64,000 bases of DNA from Pusillimonas sp. T7-7 (lineage in GTDB: Bacteria; Pseudomonadota; Gammaproteobacteria; Burkholderiales; Burkholderiaceae_B). Positions within the stretch are counted from its first letter, which is position 1. The number at the start of each line of letters is the position of its first letter. Of this stretch, positions 17,454-25,633 are shown in pieces. Below the pieces are notes generated by a model, which made no database searches, was not told the origin of the DNA, and saw only the letters and a list, made by a program, of their open reading frames with translations. The stretch is taken from assembly GCF_000209655.1 (NCBI RefSeq), contig NC_015458.1:1612001-1676000 (forward strand), given 5' to 3'. Made by a program: the position numbers and the translations under genes.

Positions 17454-18800
17454 TTAGATGTATGGGCCCAGTTTGCAGCCCAATACGCCCAGTTCAGGCA
17501 ACGCTTCCTTGCCGTTGACCACTTCCACGATTTCGAAATAGTCGTCGGGATTCTGCATATCGGCCGGCTTCTTGCCCTTCACGATGGGGAAGTTGATGAT
17601 GCCCTGGTGATCTTCCGCACGGAAGCTGACATCCCCAACCGGCCCTTGTCGGACTTCACCCGCCTCGTAGGCCTTAATGACATCGGGCGGATAGAAGGTT
17701 CCGGCCCGCTCGACAGCGTCCGCCCAAAGCGCTGTGGTCAGATAGGCGATATAAGCCGAATCACGTGGCTTGGCCTTGTACTTTTTCTCGAAAGCCGTGA
17801 CGAAATCCTTGGCAATCGGGTATTGATCCTGCAAGGTCCACCAGAAGCCGGTAGCGCCATATACGCCGCCCATGATCTCGGGCCCGATTTCCTTTTCCAG
17901 GAAGGCCGACATGTAAGGCACCACAATATTCATCTTTTCGAGCAGACCAAACTGCTTGGCTTGCTTGATGGAGTTGGCCGCATCGGCGCCATAGGCGATC
18001 ACGACCAACGTATCGGCGCCGCTGTTGGCAATATTGATCAAGAAGGAGCTGTAGTCTTTCGCGCCCAGGGGGTGTACCTGCTCGCCTACGGTCGTCCAGC
18101 CCTCTTTTTCAGTGAACTCGACCATGGAGTCGTAGGTGGTATGGCCGTAGGTATAGTCTGGCACCAGGTAGATGGCTTTGCGATCCTTGCCCAGCGACTT
18201 GGCCAGAACAGGCGCAATGGCCTTGCAAGCGGTATAGGCAAAATAGCAAAGGCGGAAACCATAACGTTGGCAATCAACACCCGTGGTTTCGTTGGAACCA
18301 CTGATGGCCGGCAGATAAATTGTGCGCTCTCGATCGCACACCTTTTGCAGCGCGATGGCTACGGCACTACTGGTGCTGCCCGAGATCACCATGGCCTTGT
18401 TGTCGTGGATAAAGCGGCTGGCGGCCTGTACTGCCGTATTAGGCTTGGTCTCGGCGTCGGCCACACCGAACTTGACTGTCTTGCCCAACACGCCTTTCTT
18501 GGTCAGAGGGGAAATTTTCTTGATTTCTTCCGCCCCGGCATTCAGCTGCTCAATGGCCAGTTCATAGCCCTTTTGCTGGTCGGCTCCCTGCGCCGAGTAA
18601 GGCCCCGTAATATCCAGCGTCAAACCGATGAAAACGGAATCGCCTTCGACTCCGGCGGGAAAATTGCCTATCGGCTTTTTCTCGTCGGCTGCCAGCGCCA
18701 TTTTGGGAGCACCAGCCAGCAACGCACTACCTGCTGCACCCATCTTCAACATTGACCGGCGATTCACGCCCCCGGTCTTCATTTGGTTCTTGTCGTCCAT
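17454..18800 (-). CDS. Periplasmic binding protein of the liv-type ABC transporter (Tat substrate)
   Basis: Peripla_BP_6-type receptor that delivers substrate to LivH-LivM. The ATG at 18800 (AAGGAG upstream) gives 448 residues. The N-terminus carries a twin-arginine export signal, NRRSMLKMGAAGSALLAG, with cleavage near ALAAD. Mature segments include FIGLTLDITGPYSAQGADQQKGYELA, VISGSTSSAVAIALQKV and LVVIAYGADAANSIKQAK. The length and FWWTLQDQYPI region are closer to the amide/urea-type receptors of the HAAT family than to E. coli LivK, so branched-chain amino acids are not certain as substrate. First gene of the operon. Confidence 0.88.
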   Translation of the reverse strand: MDDKNQMKTGGVNRRSMLKMGAAGSALLAGAPKMALAADEKKPIGNFPAGVEGDSVFIGLTLDITGPYSAQGADQQKGYELAIEQLNAGAEEIKKISPLTKKGVLGKTVKFGVADAETKPNTAVQAASRFIHDNKAMVISGSTSSAVAIALQKVCDRERTIYLPAISGSNETTGVDCQRYGFRLCYFAYTACKAIAPVLAKSLGKDRKAIYLVPDYTYGHTTYDSMVEFTEKEGWTTVGEQVHPLGAKDYSSFLINIANSGADTLVVIAYGADAANSIKQAKQFGLLEKMNIVVPYMSAFLEKEIGPEIMGGVYGATGFWWTLQDQYPIAKDFVTAFEKKYKAKPRDSAYIAYLTTALWADAVERAGTFYPPDVIKAYEAGEVRQGPVGDVSFRAEDHQGIINFPIVKGKKPADMQNPDDYFEIVEVVNGKEALPELGVLGCKLGPYI

Positions 18801-18994
18801 CCGTAAAACTCCTTTTAGTAAGTCAAATGGCTTGATGCTTGATATCGGTCTGCGCCGATTTGAATACCGCGAAGGCACAGATTATGTGTATGCATTGCGC
18901 CGAGTATTAGAAATACAATTTGAAACTTACGTAAAACTTACATAGCAAGCAGCCTCTTGCCGCGTCACAAAGACTTTGTCGCTAAAATGCAGCC

Positions 18995-19192
18995 ATGAAA
19001 GTGTGGATTATTTTGCTCAGCATGACGGCTGCCGCAGGCACATGGTGGTGGCACGCCCGCTACAAAACTAAAGGCCGTCACACTATGAAACAGCGGTTGA
19101 AGATCGCCACCAGCAGTTTCATTGCTGGCGTCGGGGTGTACTTCGTCCTGATGGCGGTCGCTTTTATTTATTTGATGCTTACAGGCAAGTAA
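18995..19192 (+). CDS. Small two-segment membrane protein, unknown
   Basis: The 65-residue product has a hydrophobic N-terminus (MKVWIILLSMTAAAGTWWW), a basic centre (HARYKTKGRHTMKQRLK) and a second hydrophobic helix (about 40-62, SFIAGVGVYFVLMAVAFIYL). This predicts an inner-membrane hairpin with the basic loop in the cytoplasm. It is divergent from the liv operon by about 195 bases. No family recognised. An internal ATG at residue 31 would leave only the second helix. Confidence 0.55.
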   Translation: MKVWIILLSMTAAAGTWWWHARYKTKGRHTMKQRLKIATSSFIAGVGVYFVLMAVAFIYLMLTGK

Positions 19193-19232
19193 CAAAAAAA
19201 AAGCATAATTTCAGGCAAAAACCGGTTTCCCC

Positions 19233-19290
19233 TTGCGCAACAAGTCAAAATGAAATGTAATATGACTTACAATGCTCACATATTGCGCAA
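19233..19290. promoter_or_regulatory. Twin TTGCGCAA palindromes flanking a TGTAA/TTACA inverted repeat
   Basis: The 8-base palindrome TTGCGCAA occurs at 19233-19240 and again at 19283-19290, exactly 50 bases apart (close to five helical turns). Between them lies the inverted repeat TGTAA-N6-TTACA (19256-19271). This is 60-120 bases upstream of the gene at 19352. The arrangement suggests cooperative binding of a dimeric regulator with looping, by inference only. Confidence 0.4.
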
Positions 19291-19351
19291 CTTTTGTAAC
19301 GTTTCCCTGAACTAGCTAATTCAGGCTTCGTTTGTAAAACGGGGTTCCACC

Positions 19352-19846
19352 ATGCCCATGCTATTTACCAAGCTGCTGGCAGCCGTAACCATTGCCACCG
19401 TAAGTACGTTCGCTGTGGCCACGTCACCGTCCACATGGCCAGTCAGTCCGTCACGCCTGTATCTATCAACCCCCTATGGCACGTTAGACGTCGCCCCCAG
19501 CGAGTACGTGTACGAGTCACGACTACGTATCGATAAAGTCGACGTATACCCCGCCATCACGGGCATGCTCAATATCACCTATGCCTTCAGCACACCCAAA
19601 GCCCAGATAGCCCTTGTTTCCATCAACGACGGCAACAATGGCTGCCCCGTTACTTACCGCTGGATCATTCTGCAAGAATCGGGCTATACCCTATCTCCGG
19701 AGTTTGGCTCATGCTCCGAGCAAATCAAGGTGGCTGCCAAAGGCCGTCTGCTTACCCTGCGAACCCCCAGCCACAAGGCGCCCGGCCAGATCGACGTTTA
19801 TACTTACGACGGAAAGTCCATCAAACACCGAACTGCAAAACCTTGA
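19352..19846 (+). CDS. Secreted hypothetical protein, 164 residues
   Basis: Not recognised. A signal peptide is clear (MPMLFTKLLAAVTIATVSTFAVATS, cleavage around residue 23-25). The mature part is beta-rich and polar with two cysteines (NGCPVTYRW and FGSCSEQ) about 25 residues apart that could form a disulfide in the periplasm. No lipobox is present, so it is probably a soluble periplasmic or extracellular protein. The gene at 19856 follows after nine bases, suggesting one transcript with the two paralogues downstream. A palindrome-rich control region lies upstream. Confidence 0.6.
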   Translation: MPMLFTKLLAAVTIATVSTFAVATSPSTWPVSPSRLYLSTPYGTLDVAPSEYVYESRLRIDKVDVYPAITGMLNITYAFSTPKAQIALVSINDGNNGCPVTYRWIILQESGYTLSPEFGSCSEQIKVAAKGRLLTLRTPSHKAPGQIDVYTYDGKSIKHRTAKP

Positions 19847-19855
19847 AGAAGTAAT

Positions 19856-20218
19856 TTGAAACCCGTCAATCATGAATCCTGGGGGTTCCTGCACCCCGAA
19901 TGCCACGGCCAGAAAGCACTCATGTTCTTTAGCTGGGACCTGGCAAAAACGATAGAGCAGCAATTCAAGCTCCATACCAACGCCAGCCTTGCCGTGCAGG
20001 TACACGAAGCACAGAAGGCAGTCGATCGTCTTTTGAAGCAATATGTGCAAATCCAAGCCAACCCGGATGCTTTCGAAGGGCAAAGCATCAAGCTAAGCCT
20101 GGAGCAAGACAATACCGACCCGCAGGCATCAGTGCTGGCACTTCAAACATCGCCTCACCTGGAAGCATTAATTCTGAAAGCGCAAGAACAACATCAGGGT
20201 TCCAGCAGCATCAATTAA
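19856..20218 (+). CDS. Unknown small protein, tandem paralogue A
   Basis: The 120-residue product uses a TTG start nine bases after the previous stop, with GAAGAAG ahead of it. It is not recognised, but it aligns along most of its length with the next gene product: ESWGFLHPECHGQKALMFF against HQWGYERADCKGDHALNLF, then a shared V..AQ.A...LL..Y.....N.DAF..Q.I block. Conserved points are WG(F/Y), a Cys followed by x-G, AL, DL, and DAF. It is soluble and probably helical, with no signal peptide. The pair looks like a local duplication of a small cytoplasmic protein. Confidence 0.6.
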   Translation: MKPVNHESWGFLHPECHGQKALMFFSWDLAKTIEQQFKLHTNASLAVQVHEAQKAVDRLLKQYVQIQANPDAFEGQSIKLSLEQDNTDPQASVLALQTSPHLEALILKAQEQHQGSSSIN

Positions 20219-20264
20219 GCCTGCCGGGTTATATCCCTGCAGGCTGTATTCATTCGAGGTCAAT

Positions 20265-20606
20265 ATGACAACACACCAGTGGGGCTACGAGCGAGCTGAC
20301 TGCAAAGGCGACCATGCCCTGAATCTGTTTCTGGAAGACCTGGAACATCTGGTAGACCATTACACCGGGCAAACCGGCCAACAACTGGAAACACGCGTAT
20401 TCCAGGCCCAGGCTGCCGCCAATAAGCTATTGCAGGCTTACCAGAAAAATGCGCGGAACACGGATGCCTTTACCAGCCAGTTCATCGAGATCAAATCTGT
20501 CATTGACGCACAAGATGTCCTGCAACTGGTGCCTATTTTTTCTACCGGGCTAAAGCAGCATTTGCTGCGACTGCTGAAACAATCCAACACAACGACACAG
20601 CATTAA
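20265..20606 (+). CDS. Unknown small protein, tandem paralogue B
   Basis: The 113-residue paralogue of the preceding gene starts at an ATG behind GAGGTC. It has the same order of motifs: HQWGYERADCKGDHALNLF (1-25), EDLEHLVDHY, VFQAQAAANKLLQAYQKNA and NTDAFTSQFIEI. The C-terminal third differs from copy A. No signal peptide, membrane helix or named domain was seen. Forty-six bases separate it from copy A, with no terminator between, so the two are probably co-transcribed. Confidence 0.62.
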   Translation: MTTHQWGYERADCKGDHALNLFLEDLEHLVDHYTGQTGQQLETRVFQAQAAANKLLQAYQKNARNTDAFTSQFIEIKSVIDAQDVLQLVPIFSTGLKQHLLRLLKQSNTTTQH

Positions 20607-20648
20607 CACTGCATGCGTAGGGGCAAGCAACAAGCAGACGATACGCGG

Positions 20649-20855
20649 CTAACCTTTTGAATGGCCCACGCCTCCGTCTCCGCGCCCAAAGCAATCAAAA
20701 AACATCCGGCAGAACAGGCGATGCAACCAAGCCTTCCAGGCGCGGCGCTGCGTCGGCTGCGTGCCTGCTGCCGCCAGCAGCAGTAAAAGGAAAAGAACGC
20801 CTGCCCCAAGCGTTGCAGCAGTAACAACCAAGAGAGGAACAAGCAACTGATTCAT
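20649..20855 (-). CDS. Small single-helix membrane protein, unknown
   Basis: The 68-residue product starts at an ATG (20855) behind an excellent GTAGGAGG site six bases upstream, the main reason to accept it. An N-terminal hydrophobic helix (about 4-30, LLVPLLVVTAATLGAGVLFLLLLLAAAG) is followed by a basic, Trp/Cys/Phe-containing tail and the glycine-rich end FGRGDGGVGHSKG. This predicts a membrane-anchored peptide with a cytoplasmic tail. It is convergent with the paralogue pair. Confidence 0.5.
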   Translation of the reverse strand: MNQLLVPLLVVTAATLGAGVLFLLLLLAAAGTQPTQRRAWKAWLHRLFCRMFFDCFGRGDGGVGHSKG

Positions 20856-21100
20856 TACGCGCCTCCTACTAAGTAATTACCCCAAGTTTACGCAAATCGT
20901 CAGGAAAAAACCACTATTCACACGAGCATTTCGGTTTGCATCAAAGATACAAAAAAATTTGCCTGCCAAGGGGCATAAACGCAGCAGCAAGACGGCAGCA
21001 GGCATGCCTCTTGCTGGCTGAATGCACTGCACTCGGATAAGAACCGACACACCGTCTTCCACGATTTGCGCAGCAACAAGGCCGCCTCGACAACCGCCCC

Positions 21101-21991
21101 ATGCCCATGAGCAAACTCAAGATAACGCACCCCGATCGAATCGTAGACCGTTCGATGGGTACGACGAAAATGGATATTGTCCACTACTACGCCCGGGTCG
21201 CATCGCTGATGATGCCCCATCTGAAAGCAAGGCCTGTTTCACTGCTGCGGGCGCCCGAGGGCGTTAAAGGCCAAATGTTCTTTCAGAAGCACATGGACAC
21301 CACAAAAATGACGGGTGTGAGGGCTTTGCCAACCAGGCTGGATCCTGACCACGAACCCTTGCTTGAGGTGGCAACCGAGCAGGGATTGGCCGCAGCGGCG
21401 CAGATGAACGTGCTGGAGTTTCATACATGGAACGCCGTCAAGTCCTTGATAGCCAAACCCGACCGAATGACATTTGACCTGGACCCTGGCAAAGGCGTGG
21501 ACTGGGTCTCCATGCAGGAAGCTGCAATGCTGTTACAAGTGTTTCTGCAGGAGCTCAAGCTGGAACCCTGGGTCAAGACCAGTGGCGGCAAGGGGCTGCA
21601 TGTAATCGTTCCCCTAAAACGCAGGCACGATTGGGACACGGTCAAAGATACTTCGCAAGCAGTAGTACTGCATCTGGCCAAGACCTTTCCCAAGCGGTTC
21701 GCATCAAAAAGCGGACCTCGCAATCGCATCGGAAAGATATTCATCGACTACCTGCGTAACGGCTGGGGAGCCACTACCGTATCGACCTGGTCTTTACGGG
21801 CACGTCCGGGCATGGGTGTCTCGGTACCTATTGCATGGAAGGAAGTCGAGCAGCTCACCAGTGCCACGCATTGGAATATAGACAACATCCATGAGCGTCT
21901 GGATATTGGCAACCAACCATGGGAGCATTATTCGACCTCAGCCGCCACCCTGACACAGGCCAGGAAAATCTTGAAGCGCAAACGCGAATAA
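21101..21991 (+). CDS. Stand-alone LigD-type DNA polymerase/primase domain protein
   Basis: Archaeo-eukaryotic primase-like polymerase of the family that fills and extends ends in bacterial non-homologous end joining. The 296 residues cover exactly one LigD POL domain, from KLKITHPDRIVDRSMGTTKMDIVHYY through RPVSLLRAPEGVKGQMFFQKH to a complete C-terminal end. Catalytic carboxylates lie in MTFDLDPGKGV; SGGKGLHVIVPL and IFIDYLRNGWGATTV, with the third acidic residue, are intact. The ligase and phosphoesterase domains of full LigD are absent, and an in-frame TAA at 21038-21040 bars an upstream extension. No ku gene is in the window. Neither ATG (21101, 21107) has a good ribosome site. It may be a free polymerase or the surviving part of a larger LigD. 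Confidence 0.85.
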   Translation: MPMSKLKITHPDRIVDRSMGTTKMDIVHYYARVASLMMPHLKARPVSLLRAPEGVKGQMFFQKHMDTTKMTGVRALPTRLDPDHEPLLEVATEQGLAAAAQMNVLEFHTWNAVKSLIAKPDRMTFDLDPGKGVDWVSMQEAAMLLQVFLQELKLEPWVKTSGGKGLHVIVPLKRRHDWDTVKDTSQAVVLHLAKTFPKRFASKSGPRNRIGKIFIDYLRNGWGATTVSTWSLRARPGMGVSVPIAWKEVEQLTSATHWNIDNIHERLDIGNQPWEHYSTSAATLTQARKILKRKRE

Positions 21992-22100
21992 TGCCGGCCG
22001 GTCAGGCAAAGTCTTTTTGCTTTCCGGAAGCTGCTACATACAGCTGTGGCACAGCACTTGCTGTATCAAATTTGTCCTGTCACCCAGAAAGGAGCGTGCC

Positions 22101-22679
22101 ATGGCCCTGATTATTGCTGCTCGATTCGACACCTTTGATAAGGCCAAAATCGCCGCAAACCAACTTATGGCCGAAGGTGTTTCCGCGGATCACCTTCATA
22201 TTTTCTTTGTTAACCCGCCCGGGAGCCATGGCAGTTATCCGATTGGTGGTGATAGCGCCTACGACCCAAACTCAAAAGGCGGCTCTATGGGCGCCCTGGC
22301 GGGCGCTGCTTTGGTTGGGATCATCGGCGCAGGGATAGGCGCCATCATAGGCTATGCCTTTGGCTCATCGACCATTGGCATTATCAGTGGCGCGGGCACA
22401 GGCGCCTATATCGGTTCGCTCGCCGGCGCCATGAAGATGGTCGGCCGCAAACGGCCAAACCGCAGTCCCCTCGAGTACGAGGCCGATAAGGCCAGGGAAG
22501 GCAGGCCGTCTGGCGTGCTCCTGGCTGTCAATGTTGAATCCGATAACGAGCAACGCGTGGGACGCATACTACGCAATGCCGGCGGTGAAGAGGTGGAGCG
22601 CGCCCAAGGACGCTGGGAAGACGGAAAATGGAAAGACTTTGACCCCATGGCCAGCCCCAAGCCTGAGAAAAGCGTGTAA
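22101..22679 (+). CDS. Glycine-zipper domain protein, possible stress protein
   Basis: The 192-residue product starts at the ATG with AAGGAG nine bases upstream; the frame is open earlier but without support. Residues 1-45 form a small alpha/beta module (MALIIAARFDTFDKAKIAANQLM), followed by a glycine-rich double membrane-type hairpin (about 58-115; GALAGAALVGIIGAGIGAIIG and GIISGAGTGAYIGSLAGAM) typical of glycine-zipper segments. A soluble C-terminal module with SGVLLAVNVESDNEQRVGRILRNAGGEEVE then repeats the first module's character. This looks like the class of proteins annotated as glycine-zipper or DUF1269-like; exact family uncertain. Role likely in envelope stress by inference. Confidence 0.62.
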   Translation: MALIIAARFDTFDKAKIAANQLMAEGVSADHLHIFFVNPPGSHGSYPIGGDSAYDPNSKGGSMGALAGAALVGIIGAGIGAIIGYAFGSSTIGIISGAGTGAYIGSLAGAMKMVGRKRPNRSPLEYEADKAREGRPSGVLLAVNVESDNEQRVGRILRNAGGEEVERAQGRWEDGKWKDFDPMASPKPEKSV

Positions 22680-22731
22680 CGGTCTTGAATTTTGCTCATT
22701 AGCTACAATGCAAGATTGCGCAAGGAGCATT

Positions 22732-23007
22732 ATGTTGAAATTTCAGCCCGGAGCACGGGCGTATCTATCGGAAATCAGAGCCCTATCGACAGACAAGGAC
22801 GACAACGTTGTATTTGTAGGCATGACGGTCGAAGAATCGATCTGGTATCAAGACTATCTGGAAGAGTCGTTCAATGGCGCCGCCGATCGCCACGACGGAT
22901 CGCAAGAGAAATATCTTGAACTGCACGACAAGCATGAGGAGGCGAGAAAAACTGTGCTTGCCGAAGAGTCGCTCATGCAAAGTCACAACAAGGCCGCCTT
23001 CCAATAG
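22732..23007 (+). CDS. Hypothetical acidic protein, 91 residues
   Basis: Not recognised. Start ATG has AAGGAG seven bases upstream, better than the earlier starts in the same frame. The product is soluble and acidic, beginning MLKFQPGARAYLSEIRALST, with VEESIWYQDYLEES in the middle and a helical, charged C-terminus (KYLELHDKHEEARKTVL). No cysteine, signal or membrane helix was seen. Fifty-three bases after the glycine-zipper gene, same strand; they may share a transcript. Confidence 0.55.
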   Translation: MLKFQPGARAYLSEIRALSTDKDDNVVFVGMTVEESIWYQDYLEESFNGAADRHDGSQEKYLELHDKHEEARKTVLAEESLMQSHNKAAFQ

Positions 23008-23030
23008 CATTGGGGCAAATTGCATTTACG

Positions 23031-23480
23031 TCAGACCGTTGCCTGATCCAGGCAGCAGGCTGGTTGGCCGCCAGCCACGGCGATCAAATCAACCTCTACC
23101 AACATGCCTGGCCACGCTAGTGCTGAGATTACCAGTGATGTATGCGCTGGCGGGGGCAGCCCCTTAAAGGCCTCCTGGCGCGCTCGGTGATACTCCGGAA
23201 GCACACGGGCATCCAGCAAATAAGCCGTAATTTTGACGACATCAGCCAAGCTCGCACCACGCTTGGCCAAAACTTGTTCAGCCTTTTCATACGCTAGGCG
23301 TGTCTGCGCGTATACATCGCCCAAGTGCTGAATATCGCCAGCCTGCTCGGCCGTCGCTTCGGCTCCAATCCCCGACAAGTACAGCGTGGTACCAGGCCCG
23401 CTTACTGACACAACCTCGGCGAACAAGTCGCGCGACCATGGGGCAGATGGGTATGTGTGCTTCTGAAACGTATCAGTCAC
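23031..23480 (-). CDS. RidA/YjgF-family protein
   Basis: Member of the RidA/YER057c/UK114 superfamily; canonical RidA deaminates reactive enamine/imine intermediates in the cytoplasm. The GTG at 23480 with AGGAAG upstream gives 149 residues, fitting the family; the longer frame adds unrelated sequence. Segments TLYLSGIGAEATAEQAGDIQHLGDVYAQTRLAYE, VVKITAYLLDARVLPEYHRARQEAF and HTSLVISALAWPGMLVEVDLIAVA show the fold. The first of these departs from the canonical G(Q/V) region, and the usual catalytic Arg lies in a different context (family Arg before T.V.V.L replaced by HTSLVIS). This is therefore likely a divergent subgroup (Rid4-7) with unproven activity. Confidence 0.82.
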   Translation of the reverse strand: MTDTFQKHTYPSAPWSRDLFAEVVSVSGPGTTLYLSGIGAEATAEQAGDIQHLGDVYAQTRLAYEKAEQVLAKRGASLADVVKITAYLLDARVLPEYHRARQEAFKGLPPPAHTSLVISALAWPGMLVEVDLIAVAGGQPACCLDQATV

Positions 23481-23529
23481 GACGGTCTTCCTAAATTTTT
23501 GGCTGGGCCAGCCAAGTATGACAGCTTGC

Positions 23530-23590
23530 CATCTGTGGAGAAACCCCCGAGTTATCCCCACAAACTGTGAATAAGTCTCGGGATAACCCT
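23530..23590. other. Cluster of DnaA-box-like sequences in an inverted repeat
   Basis: Near matches to TTATCCACA in both orientations occur close together: TGTGGAGAA, TTATCCCCA and TGTGAATAA. GTTATCCC (23551-23558) and GGGATAAC (23580-23587) form an 8-base inverted repeat. None is a perfect DnaA box. It lies between the RidA start and the TRAP permease stop. Confidence 0.3.
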
Positions 23591-23725
23591 ATGACAAAAT
23601 GGAGATAAGCAGTAAACACGGGGCTCTGCGGTTCTCTGGACAAGGAATGACATTCATCTAGGCACACGCCTTGCTGACCTTAGCGCCTCACGGCAGCGAG
23701 TCTATGTATTCCTTCGCCCAGCGTT

Positions 23726-25597
23726 TTAAAGCACTTCCGGCAGATTGACCTGACTGCTTGAACGGCGCCGTGTCAGCAACTGCATGGCGACCACCACTGC
23801 TATCATCCCAAGGCCGATTAGATCGGTGAGCAGGCCTGGCTTGATCAGCGTAAAGGCGCCCACCATCAGCAGTACGCGCTCTATGAAGCGGGCAGGTCCA
23901 AAGAAAAAATAGCCATGCAATGACCCCGCCAGGCATATGACCCCCAGGGTTGCGGTAATGGTGGTCTGGATGATGGTAAGAGGCTCACCTATTAACATGA
24001 GCGATGGACCAAACACGAACATGAAAGGGATCACATAGCCAGTCATGCCCAGCTTAACAGCAGCCCAACTGGTATCCATGAGGCTTGCGCGTGATATGCC
24101 ATTGGCGGCATACACAGCCATGGCAACAGGCGGTGTAATGGCAGACAGCACTGCAAAATACAGCACAAACAGGTGGGCTGCCTCAACCTGCACACCCAGC
24201 TTGACAAGAGCAGGCACCAACAGCGCCACCTGCACAATATAAGCGGGAGTAGTCGGCAATCCCATACCAAGCAGAATGCCTGCCACCATGGTGAGTATCA
24301 GCGCAATCAACAGGGTGTCGCCCGAAAGCACCAAGACAATACCGGTAAAGTCCAGACCAGCCCCCGTCAGTGTGATGGCGCCCACAACGATACCGGCACA
24401 GGCACAAGCAAGCGCAACGATAACGGTATTGCGGGCGCCATCGGCTAGCGCTTCTATCACGGCCATCGGTGTGAACACCTTGCGGGTGCTGGCTCGCAGC
24501 CAAGTGGTAGGGATCACCGATGCAATGCCGCACAATGCGGAAAATGCAGCGCTATAGCCAGCCAGAAGCACGCCCACAATGATCATCAAGGGCAGGAAGA
24601 GATGACCTCGCTCGGCAAGAACAATTTTAATCCGGGGCAAATCGGGTTTGGGTATGCCTACCAGGCCTACACGTTTGGCCTCAAAGTGCACCGCCATGAA
24701 TACAGCCAGAAAATACAGAATGGCAGGCAATATGGCGAAAGTCGCGACCGTCAGATAAGACACCCCCAGAAACTCAGCCATAACGAAGGCGGCTGCCCCC
24801 ATGATGGGCGGCATGATCTGCCCGCCCGTTGATGCAACAGCTTCGACGGCCCCGGCAAAACCGGCGTTGTAGCCGGTACGTTTCATCAATGGGATAGTGA
24901 AGGTGCCGGTAGTCATGACGTTGGCAACCGCGCTGCCTGACACCGTACCAAATAGGGCACTGGTCAGTACGGCGACTTTGGCGGGGCCGCCTGCGGTATG
25001 GCCGGCAAGCGCCAGTGCAAAATCCATGAATAACTGCCCGGCGCCGCTACGCTCTACAAAAGCGCCAAACAAGATAAAAAGCATGACATACGTGGCGGAA
25101 ACGTATAGAGGTATGCCGAATATGCCCTCCGTCGTCATGTAGGTCTGGTCCATCAGGGCAGCGATTGACTGGTTGCCATAGGTAAAGGCATAAACCAGAA
25201 AGAGTGTGGCAATGATGGGAAGCGCCCAACCAGTGGCGCGTCGTGTTGCCTCAAGCAATAAAATGACGAGTAAGCCGCCAAACAGATAGTCATATATATT
25301 TGGGTCGTCCACATAGGGCATGCGGGTGACCATGTATTCGAGGGTTACTGACGGATATAGCGCACCCGCCACAGCCAGCAACATCAAAATCAAATCAAGT
25401 ATGCCCACACGAGCTGCCCGCTTGCCTATCCCAGGCAGCAGCAGAAAGGCAAGCGTCAGTGCGAAGGCAAGGTGCACACCTCGCATGACATAGGCCTGAG
25501 GCGGACCGACCAGCGCCACATATAAGTGGAAAACTGACATAGTGGCGCCGATAAAGACGATCAGCCGATTAGAGACGGTGGTAGACAAAGCCATCAT
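23726..25597 (-). CDS. TRAP transporter permease, fused small and large subunits (TAXI type)
   Basis: Inner membrane part of a tripartite ATP-independent periplasmic transporter, driven by an ion gradient. The 623 residues combine a DctQ-like 4-helix portion and the 12-helix DctM-like part in one protein, as usual for TAXI systems. Signatures are GAFVERSGAGQLFMDFALALAG, VSGSAVANVMTTGTFTIPLMKR, TGGQIMPPIMGAAAFVMAEF and MGLPTTPAYIVQVALLVPAL. The partner receptor is encoded just upstream. GGAGC precedes the start. Substrate cannot be predicted; TAXI receptors that are known bind dicarboxylates or amino acids such as glutamate. Confidence 0.95.
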   Translation of the reverse strand: MMALSTTVSNRLIVFIGATMSVFHLYVALVGPPQAYVMRGVHLAFALTLAFLLLPGIGKRAARVGILDLILMLLAVAGALYPSVTLEYMVTRMPYVDDPNIYDYLFGGLLVILLLEATRRATGWALPIIATLFLVYAFTYGNQSIAALMDQTYMTTEGIFGIPLYVSATYVMLFILFGAFVERSGAGQLFMDFALALAGHTAGGPAKVAVLTSALFGTVSGSAVANVMTTGTFTIPLMKRTGYNAGFAGAVEAVASTGGQIMPPIMGAAAFVMAEFLGVSYLTVATFAILPAILYFLAVFMAVHFEAKRVGLVGIPKPDLPRIKIVLAERGHLFLPLMIIVGVLLAGYSAAFSALCGIASVIPTTWLRASTRKVFTPMAVIEALADGARNTVIVALACACAGIVVGAITLTGAGLDFTGIVLVLSGDTLLIALILTMVAGILLGMGLPTTPAYIVQVALLVPALVKLGVQVEAAHLFVLYFAVLSAITPPVAMAVYAANGISRASLMDTSWAAVKLGMTGYVIPFMFVFGPSLMLIGEPLTIIQTTITATLGVICLAGSLHGYFFFGPARFIERVLLMVGAFTLIKPGLLTDLIGLGMIAVVVAMQLLTRRRSSSQVNLPEVL

Positions 25598-25633
25598 GGC
25601 GAGCTCCTGGCAAAGACGTGTAGATCAGTCACG

